A DNA stretch of 5,277 bases, taken from an uncultured Lachnospiraceae bacterium (GTDB lineage Bacteria > Bacillota_A > Clostridia > Lachnospirales > Lachnospiraceae). The translations under genes and the position numbers were made by a program. The notes beneath the pieces were generated by a model that was not told where the DNA came from, did not search any database, and saw nothing but the letters and a program-made list of their open reading frames with translations. Within the stretch, counting starts at the first letter, position 1. The number at the start of each line of letters is the position of its first letter. The DNA lies in the NCBI GenBank assembly GCA_947175285.1, contig CAMWMM010000371.1, positions 1-5,277 on the forward strand, read 5' to 3'. This document shows positions 1 to 5,277 of this stretch, in pieces.

Positions 1-253
1 AAATGATAATACTGGATTATCAGTCGATTTGTACTTAAAGGCATCATTTAGGTAAGACAGCAAATGTACATTTTTCCATTAAAATTTTAGCTGAAAACAT
101 TTCTACGAGCTTTGGGTTATCATATTCTTGTCCTTCTTGATACCTTTTTAAAATTAAAGTATACTTAAGATGGGTGAAATGGATGAAAATGGATAATGCA
201 ATATGAAAGAGGGATAATGTGGTTAAAGTTTATTAACTTCCTGAGGAAGAGAG
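1..253. other. Intergenic stretch, no gene identified
   Basis: I see no credible gene here on either strand. The sequence is AT-rich and has frequent stops. Small features are a 10-bp palindrome AAGTATACTT at 157-166 and the octamer GGATAATG occurring twice (191-198 and 212-219); both could be chance in such sequence. The missing N-terminal part of the decayed regulator downstream would be expected here, but I could not recognise its AlbA_2 domain, so that part is deleted or decayed beyond reading by eye. Confidence 0.6.
44..229 (-). other. Possible gene remnant on the minus strand (unrecognised)
   Basis: Reading the minus strand from 229 down to a TGA at 44-46 gives 61 codons without a stop, but with no suitable start codon at the upstream end and no ribosome binding site. 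The C-terminal half reads like ordinary protein, with segments such as RYQEGQEYDNPKLVEMF and AKILMEKCTFAVLPK; the N-terminal half is hydrophobic and low in complexity. I do not recognise a family. It could be the tail of a lost gene or a chance open frame. It is recorded because it is the only coding-like signal in the first 250 bases. Confidence 0.15.
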
Positions 254-844
254 ATGTTTGAACGAGTCATAAAATCTCTAGCAGAGCTGGTGGTACTGAC
301 TTTTCTTTATTTCAGGAAGGCATGCTTAATACCTGTCTGCACAATCATTGGTCAAGATACTGTCGGCTGTGTATATGTTTGGTGATAGTATTGAAATTAT
401 ATCAGTGAGAGATTCGTCAGATGGACCTGCATTAGAAGATATTTGTAAGGGAAAGATTAAACCTGTGTATTTCGAATTCTAGCAGACAATGTTTTAGCTG
501 GATCATATAGAACAGACAGGTCATGGAGTGCTTTTGATTGTAGTCAGATATGAGAAAGATGTGTTTGACATTTAAGAAAACTATGTTACAGTTATAATTT
601 CGCTAAATCATAAGAGAAATGTGGAAAGTAGTTTTCCCAAACAGTAGCAAGGGCGATTGATAGTAGTGATGGTAAAATATTGGGGCTAATAAAAGAGAAT
701 GCCAATATTAACACAAAAGTAATTAATAAGAGTGTTGGACTGTGAACAACTACCATTATCAAAATAATTCATTGTTTGTAAAAAGAAAGAATTATTGAGA
801 GAAAAGTGTCTAAAAAGACAAGGCAACGGATTATGAAACAATAA
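254..844 (+). pseudogene. Decayed AlbA_2/Schlafen-type (RecG-like) ATP-binding regulator, C-terminal part
   Basis: Intact relatives are DNA-binding regulators with an N-terminal AlbA_2 domain, a GHKL-like ATP-binding C-terminal domain (the HATPase_c_4 or RecG-like family) and often a terminal winged helix. Family landmarks survive here in the right order but in different frames. Frame 1 (316-357) reads EGMLNTCLHNHWSR, matching the family's REAxxNACxHNxW. Frame 3 (about 363-644) reads VYMFGDSIEIIS, then GPALEDICKGKIKP, HIEQTGHGVLLIVVRYEKD and ENYVTVIISLN, matching the FxDRIEI, GL.EE..G.S.P and EQTGHG motifs. Frame 2 (668-841) reads ILGLIKENANINTKVI and then TTTIIKIIH and KERIIER, a winged helix-turn-helix. 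In-frame stops lie at 480, 495, 573, 743 and 779, with a terminal stop at 842-844. Frame changes are needed at about 355-375 and 645-668. The N-terminal domain is not recognisable, so the left boundary is approximate; 254 is an ATG in frame 2, not a proven start. It ends 38 bases before the next gene. The family call comes from remembered motif patterns, not a search. Confidence 0.75.
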
Positions 845-870
845 AAATCCCAAAATGATATAAGAAAGAT

Positions 871-876
871 AGGAGA
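871..876 (+). promoter_or_regulatory. Ribosome binding site of the NTPase-nuclease gene
   Basis: AGGAGA lies 6 bases before the ATG at 883. This near-consensus Shine-Dalgarno sequence fixes the start of the large gene, and the conserved N-terminal segment begins only a few residues after that ATG. A TATAAG preceded by TG (856-864) resembles an extended -10 element. It sits too close to this site to leave a normal leader, and it has no -35 partner at the right distance, so I do not call a promoter. Confidence 0.85.
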
Positions 877-882
877 ATTTGT

Positions 883-3800
883 ATGAAAGGAAGTTTAAAT
901 CATGCAGGGGCTATCGCTTCGAATGCAGGAGATGATTTTCACTTGATTTGGGTAGGGAAAAAAGTGATTGAAATGCTAAAACCAGAAAACGAGTTGAATG
1001 CTGTTGTTGTGGAAGGACCAGCGTGGGAAGACTCTGTTGTAATGGAAAATCAATCATTGCTGTATTCAATCGATATGACAGAGTATTACGGAGGAAAAAA
1101 TTTTGATGAGTCTAAAAAAGTAGTTTTTTCTCAATTGAAATATAGTGCATATCTTCCGGAAAAGGAATGGAGTCTTTCACGCTTATGTGCTTCTTCAGAT
1201 GAAAAACAATCTAATTCAGTTATTAGAAGAATGGCTGACACCTATAAAGGTTTTGCAGAAAAAAAATTGGTTATTTCAGGAAAAATAGTTTTGAAATTTG
1301 TTAGCAATCAAGCATTGGCGCAAGATTTAAAGGAAAGCATTGCTGAGTGTAAAAAAATATTAAGCAAGAAACTGTATAAACATGCAGCGGCATTAATTAA
1401 AAAACTGAACGAGCAACATAAAAATATAGTAAGTACAATTTATAAAACATCCAAACTATCATCTGAACAGTTTATTGGTTTTGTACAGGTTCTTGATTTT
1501 GGAGATTGTGGAACTGGAGTCAGACAAATACATGAAATTGAAATAATGCGGCAGATTGGAATTTGGGGATTTCACAATCAAAAAAGTTCTTATAATAATC
1601 TGATAATGGCAATTAGAAAGTGTATGCTTCCAGAAGGAAAAGATACTTTAATAGATAAAAATTGGGTAAAATCCGTATTAGAAATAGATGAGAGAAGTGT
1701 TTTTCCAGCACCGTCCAGAGTTGCAACTCCAAATGTAAAGTATATTGTCAAAAAGGGAGAAAAAGATACAGTTACGCAGTTTTTAGAGAATACAAAACAT
1801 TGGACATGCTTTTATGGTATAGCGGGCGCTGGTAAGACGACATTTGTTGGAAATATTGAAAAATATTTGCCCAAAGAGTCAATTGTTGTTTTGTATGATT
1901 GTTATGGGGGAGGAACATTTTTACAACCAGATCAACCTAGGCATAGAAAAGAAATTGCCATACGACAAATATGCAATATGTTGGCTCTAAAATGCAAAAC
2001 AGAATTATTGCTTGGAACTATTAATGAGGATTATTTGTGGTGGGATGCCTTAAAAAAGAGATTGTATCAGGCATCTGAACTTGTACGTGAGAAAAATTCC
2101 GAGGCTTTGGTTGTGGTTATTATTGATGCTGCAGATAATAGTATATTTGCTGCAGATACAATGAGACAGGAGTGTTTCCTGCATGAATTGCTAAAATTGG
2201 ATTTACCAAAAAACATACGAATAGTAGCTACGGCAAGAACAGAGAGAATGTCGCTGCTGCCAGAAATTGAAAAAGCGGAGAAATTGGAGATCCCTTTATT
2301 TAATAAAGAAAATAGTTTGGACTATCTGAAGGCAAGTTTCCCTGAAGTGACAATTGAAACAGGTGAAGAGTTTCACGAACTTACAAATGGGAATCCAAGA
2401 CTTCAGAATTATATAGTATCCACTACGAAGGAATTGGATAAGGTATTAGATTTTATACGCCCAGATGGTAAAAAGCTGGAGGATATTTTTGATGGTTTTA
2501 TTGAATCTGTCAAGAAGCAGTATGCTGGTGCGTATAATATTGATATGGTCTTTTTTGCAGCCAGCAGAATGATACGCCCTGTTCCAATCGAAATCATATG
2601 TGATATATGCGGTATTTCTTCTGTGATGCTTGATAGTGTTTGTGTAGAATGTCATTATGGACTTTACAACAAAAACGGGCAGCTGTCGTTCAGGGATGAG
2701 GATTTTGAGAACTATCTACAATCAAAATTTAGTGACAGTGAGTATTTTATGTCTAAGATAGCTGACTATTTATATTTAAAACGACATGAAAATGCATATT
2801 GTGCAAGATATGTTCATTTGTTTTTGGATGCGGCAAATCAGTTTGAAAGAATAATCCAAATTAGCTTGAAGGAAGAGGTTGATGGAACAAGTGTAGGGGT
2901 GGCTCAAAGTAATAAAATCATGTTGGAAAGGATTCATACTGCACTGGCGCGTCCAGAAATGCAAAAAAGGAATTCCAGAGTCGATGTATATAAATTGATA
3001 TATAGACAAGCGGATTTCTGTGCAGGAGAAGATTCTCTATCAAAACTTTTATATGAGGCACCAGAAGAAATTAGCATTTTTTGTGATGAGATGTCAATTC
3101 GTAGCGTTATAGTCTCCTCTGATAACAGTTTTGCAGCGTTGGGAAGAAAGGCGTTCTTGTCTGTTAAATTGCCAGATGGTAAAGAGAACGCAAAAGACTA
3201 TATTAATATATTTACTCGTAAATTGTATGAATACTATGAGAAGAAAAATGCGGATAGAATTGTAGACCATCCACGAAAAGATGATATTGTAAGAATTGCG
3301 GAAACCTTGCTGATATGTGGTGATTTAGATCGAGCATGTTGGCTGTTGGAAAGGTGGAAGCCAAAAAAAGCTGCTATCCCATATATCAGCAGCTTCTTTA
3401 AAAAGCTGCTGATATACAAAAATCAAACAGATATTAAAAGTTTATTGGAGCGAAAATGGTCTTTGCCAAATTTGCTTTCAATTATTTGCGCCTATATAGC
3501 GGAAAGAAATTCAGTGCCAGGTGATTTGGCAGAAAAAATAGATAATGCTTTTGACAGAATGAAAATGATTCCCTTAGACAGGTTTTCTTTTGAAAATGTT
3601 ATTCAATATTTTGAATTTAAATACCTGGAATATCATGAAAAAACCAGAGTGGGCAGTTGGCTGGGAAAAATTGCAAATAAACCGAGTATTTCTTCGGATT
3701 TGTCTTTTTGGAATGATGTAGGAGGTAGACAGCTGGAGTTATGTTTTCGATATTATACATTAGTATGCGTTTGTAAAAACAGCAATATTGGGGTAGAAAA

Positions 3801-5277
3801 TTTCTATATAAGTAAAGAACCGGATCAAGAGAAAAAAGGGTATGGCAAAGATAGTAAATTGCAAAACTATAAATTTTTATATGAGTTCTTTTTATTTCGA
3901 ATAAAAGGATGGGAGGGCGGAACTAATAATATAGAAACATATGTTAGTGATATATACCAGAAACTTGACAGATACAGATTTTATGTATCTACGAATATTG
4001 AAGATCAATATTTATACGAGAAAGCGGGTATAGTTTTTCTTGAAGGAATCAGTAATATAGACAATATATCAGAAAAATTACGTCATATGTATGATTCAAA
4101 ATTATTTAAGGCTTCATGGCGCAGAGAGTTCTATTTAAAATCAATTGATATACTTTCAAATAATAGAAAAATGTATAATGAGTGTTCATTTGTTCTGAAT
4201 AAGATTGATAAAATGATGACAGATAGCCCTGAATATGCAGAAGGAATGGTTAATACATTTTTACATTGTACAAAAGCGGCATCCAAAATTGATCAACATA
4301 CTGGAAAGAAATATTTTAGAAAGGCGGTAGCGAGCACCAAACAAGCGGATAAGTATTCTTATCGTAAAATTGAACTAATCCATGAAATAGTTTCTAATTG
4401 CAAAGATGAGGATAAATGCAACAATGAATTATTAGCATATAAGCTTGCCGGAATATGCGAGAGTTATTTACGAACACTGGATGATACAAAGAACTTTCCA
4501 TATGAGAAGACGATAGCTGCATGTACACTTTTGGGAGAGAAGGGAATTTGGGGCACCTTATGTAGAATGGATGATCGGAATGATTACAATTGGCTTGCAA
4601 TTGAAGATACACTTCCTTTTGTACTATACACTCTGTTGGATAAGAAAAAGATAGATATTTGGCAGGCAATTGCATTATCCATTATTTTGCTTCCGGAAAG
4701 AGCCAATGAATATTATATGTTAATACAAAAAGTGTTAGATGGGTTAAATGGAATTAAACTGGATAAAAAGCGTACTATTTTAAAGTTTATAATAGATGAT
4801 ATTTTGTATAATGTTCCAATGAATGACAAAAAGAGGTTATTATATTGTCTGACGGGGTATCTTGATAGAAATCCAACAGATCCGGAATTGGATGTTAGAG
4901 AAATTGTGGATATGAATGAATTCCTTAAAGCTATGAAATCAGAACGCAGTATGAGTGGATATGAAGATAATAATTCATCTTTTATAAATTCCCATGATGG
5001 AGAATTAATAGATTCATTATATAAATTGCAGGATAATGATTGTGTATCCGGGGTGAAAGACGTACTTGATCATATGGTTTGCAGGAACGGCAAGTATAGT
5101 ATTTATCAGTTGAATTATATTGCTGATTATGTTGAAGAAAAAGCATATTTAATGAATATAAATCAATGGAGATATGATTTTGATATAAAGCGGAATTATT
5201 ATATCAAGCTGGCGGGTCGATTTAAGTCACGAACCACCAGCCCTGCTGGTGGTTTGCTGTTGGCCCTACTGGGCCGA
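883..5277 (+). CDS. Avs-like antiphage STAND NTPase with N-terminal PD-(D/E)XK (Cap4/DUF4297-like) nuclease, 3' end missing or disrupted
   Basis: The frame is open for 1,465 codons and reaches the window end without a stop. Residues ~10-170 look like a PD-(D/E)XK nuclease. After GDDFHLIWVGKKVIEML (from G16) come VEGPAWED (E44, E49, D50), SIDMTEYYGG (D64) and SQLKYS (Q84, K86), the order E...D...QxK of Cap4/DUF4297 enzymes. KFVSNQAL (138-145) and FPAPSR (274-279) lead to the NTPase core. The core has Walker A GIAGAGKT (312-319), a Walker B-like LVVVIIDAAD (D415, D418) with the NACHT-style small residue after the aspartate, sensor arginine R452 in VATAR, and a GNP motif (503-505). A winged-helix-like segment (~555-615) ends in FRDEDFENYL. 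Residues ~620-1446 have no catalytic motif and look mostly helical; in Avs and NLR-like proteins this is the ligand-sensing part. I see no membrane segment or signal peptide, so it is probably cytoplasmic. Known relatives bind a phage protein, oligomerise through the ATPase and cut DNA; that role is inferred here. No partner gene lies upstream. From about 5221 (residue 1447) the sequence turns GC-rich and forms two hairpins, so the last ~19 codons probably belong to an inserted element. Architecture is fairly sure; the exact Avs type is not. Confidence 0.93.
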   Translation, partial: MKGSLNHAGAIASNAGDDFHLIWVGKKVIEMLKPENELNAVVVEGPAWEDSVVMENQSLLYSIDMTEYYGGKNFDESKKVVFSQLKYSAYLPEKEWSLSRLCASSDEKQSNSVIRRMADTYKGFAEKKLVISGKIVLKFVSNQALAQDLKESIAECKKILSKKLYKHAAALIKKLNEQHKNIVSTIYKTSKLSSEQFIGFVQVLDFGDCGTGVRQIHEIEIMRQIGIWGFHNQKSSYNNLIMAIRKCMLPEGKDTLIDKNWVKSVLEIDERSVFPAPSRVATPNVKYIVKKGEKDTVTQFLENTKHWTCFYGIAGAGKTTFVGNIEKYLPKESIVVLYDCYGGGTFLQPDQPRHRKEIAIRQICNMLALKCKTELLLGTINEDYLWWDALKKRLYQASELVREKNSEALVVVIIDAADNSIFAADTMRQECFLHELLKLDLPKNIRIVATARTERMSLLPEIEKAEKLEIPLFNKENSLDYLKASFPEVTIETGEEFHELTNGNPRLQNYIVSTTKELDKVLDFIRPDGKKLEDIFDGFIESVKKQYAGAYNIDMVFFAASRMIRPVPIEIICDICGISSVMLDSVCVECHYGLYNKNGQLSFRDEDFENYLQSKFSDSEYFMSKIADYLYLKRHENAYCARYVHLFLDAANQFERIIQISLKEEVDGTSVGVAQSNKIMLERIHTALARPEMQKRNSRVDVYKLIYRQADFCAGEDSLSKLLYEAPEEISIFCDEMSIRSVIVSSDNSFAALGRKAFLSVKLPDGKENAKDYINIFTRKLYEYYEKKNADRIVDHPRKDDIVRIAETLLICGDLDRACWLLERWKPKKAAIPYISSFFKKLLIYKNQTDIKSLLERKWSLPNLLSIICAYIAERNSVPGDLAEKIDNAFDRMKMIPLDRFSFENVIQYFEFKYLEYHEKTRVGSWLGKIANKPSISSDLSFWNDVGGRQLELCFRYYTLVCVCKNSNIGVENFYISKEPDQEKKGYGKDSKLQNYKFLYEFFLFRIKGWEGGTNNIETYVSDIYQKLDRYRFYVSTNIEDQYLYEKAGIVFLEGISNIDNISEKLRHMYDSKLFKASWRREFYLKSIDILSNNRKMYNECSFVLNKIDKMMTDSPEYAEGMVNTFLHCTKAASKIDQHTGKKYFRKAVASTKQADKYSYRKIELIHEIVSNCKDEDKCNNELLAYKLAGICESYLRTLDDTKNFPYEKTIAACTLLGEKGIWGTLCRMDDRNDYNWLAIEDTLPFVLYTLLDKKKIDIWQAIALSIILLPERANEYYMLIQKVLDGLNGIKLDKKRTILKFIIDDILYNVPMNDKKRLLYCLTGYLDRNPTDPELDVREIVDMNEFLKAMKSERSMSGYEDNNSSFINSHDGELIDSLYKLQDNDCVSGVKDVLDHMVCRNGKYSIYQLNYIADYVEEKAYLMNINQWRYDFDIKRNYYIKLAGRFKSRTTSPAGGLLLALLGR
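3382..3416. repeat. Perfect 14-bp inverted repeat inside the NTPase gene
   Basis: TATATCAGCAGCTT (3382-3395) is followed by a 7-base spacer and its exact reverse complement (3403-3416). The protein frame passes through it unbroken (PYISSFFKKLLIY). AAAAGCTGCT also occurs twice, at 3367-3376 and 3401-3410, so the left arm could pair with either copy. There is no T-tract after the stem, so it does not look like an intrinsic terminator. A function is not evident; it could be an mRNA hairpin or a chance result of codon choice. Confidence 0.8.
5230..5256. repeat. Hairpin 1 of the window-end element
   Basis: AACCACCAGC (5232-5241), loop CCT and GCTGGTGGTT (5245-5254) form a perfect 10-bp stem. A G-T wobble (5231/5255) and a C-G pair (5230/5256) extend it. 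The long, GC-rich stem with a three-base loop is typical of the end palindromes of IS200/IS605 elements. Read as protein it gives RTTSPAGGLL, unlike the lysine- and isoleucine-rich sequence before it. Confidence 0.85.
5260..5277. repeat. Hairpin 2 of the window-end element
   Basis: GGCCC (5262-5266), loop TACT and GGGCC (5271-5275) form a second stem. A T-G wobble (5261/5276) and a T-A pair (5260/5277) extend it to the last base of the window. It follows hairpin 1 after only three bases. IS200 is known to carry structured sequence at its left end that blocks incoming transcription and limits tnpA translation; this pair could play such a role, which is inference. The structure may continue past the window. 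Confidence 0.65.

Larger units (their letters stand above)
5226..5277. mobile_element. Probable end of an IS200/IS605-family element (left boundary uncertain)
   Basis: The last 50 bases contain 32 G or C by my count, against an AT-rich gene before them, and hold two adjacent hairpins. IS200/IS605 elements have no classical terminal inverted repeats; they carry subterminal palindromes that the TnpA (Y1 HUH) transposase recognises as single-stranded hairpins. The sequence just before is GATTTAA (5219-5225). TTTAA is the reported insertion target of IS605, so the boundary is placed after 5225. The spacing from there to the first stem is short and tnpA is outside the window, so neither family nor orientation is proven. 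Alternatives are a REP-like palindrome or a transcription terminator. Confidence 0.5.

Noticed and set aside
182..219. Short direct repeats (GGATAATG twice, ATGGAT twice) that might suggest a regulator site or CRISPR-like array.
   Set aside because: Only two imperfectly spaced copies in AT-rich sequence, with no regular repeat-spacer pattern; no CRISPR array or operator can be supported.
856..864. TGATATAAG, an extended -10-like promoter element before the large gene.
   Set aside because: Transcription would start at about 871, on top of the ribosome binding site, and no -35-like hexamer lies 16-18 bases upstream. The true promoter may be further upstream in the pseudogene.
2601..2655. CxxC-x10-CxxC pattern (C573, C576, C587, C590, followed by H591) resembling a zinc ribbon.
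   Set aside because: It falls in what looks like the winged-helix part of the STAND core, where the residues fit helices rather than zinc knuckles. Without an alignment showing the cysteines conserved, the spacing is most simply chance.
2409..4675. Several open stretches of about 60-93 codons in other frames between 2409 and 4675.
   Set aside because: All lie within the large plus-strand gene, show no family resemblance and no convincing ribosome binding site, and have the composition expected of shadow frames of AT-rich coding DNA.
5230..5277. Rho-independent terminator marking the normal end of the large gene.
   Set aside because: No stop codon precedes the hairpins in the gene's frame, no T-tract of useful length follows either stem, and two adjoining stems with an abrupt GC shift fit an IS200/IS605-like end better. 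Not fully excluded.

Overview
The window looks like a stretch of accessory (defence-island-like) DNA from a low-GC Firmicute. A gut-type Clostridia such as Lachnospiraceae is my best guess. This rests on the AT-rich codon use of the main gene (many AGA, ATA, AAA and TTA codons), a strong AGGAGA ribosome binding site, and the protein families present. No taxon-specific marker is in the window, so this is inference.

Layout: (1) Positions 1-253 hold no gene I can identify; the only coding-like signal is a short, start-less open stretch on the minus strand (44-229). (2) Positions about 254-844 are a heavily decayed plus-strand gene. Its three frames carry, in order, the landmarks of the C-terminal half of an AlbA_2/Schlafen-type (RecG-like) ATP-binding transcriptional regulator: HNHW, FGDSIEI, IEQTGHG, then a winged helix ending KERIIER. 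(3) Position 883 to the window end is one uninterrupted reading frame of 1,465 codons without a stop. It encodes a large STAND/NACHT-like P-loop NTPase with an N-terminal PD-(D/E)XK nuclease-like domain of the Cap4/DUF4297 type and a long, probably helical C-terminal region. This is the architecture of Avs-type (AVAST, bacterial NLR-like) antiphage sensors. (4) The last ~50 bases change abruptly to high GC and contain two back-to-back hairpins. They resemble the terminal palindromes of an IS200/IS605-family element, and the gene probably runs into this insertion.

Working model: the large protein would act alone. Its C-terminal region would recognise a phage molecule, the NTPase core would drive oligomerisation, and the N-terminal nuclease would cut DNA. 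In this copy the sensor end appears cut off, or at least altered, by the foreign sequence at about 5221-5277, so the allele may be inactive or of changed specificity. The adjoining pseudogene and the insertion both fit a high-turnover accessory locus.
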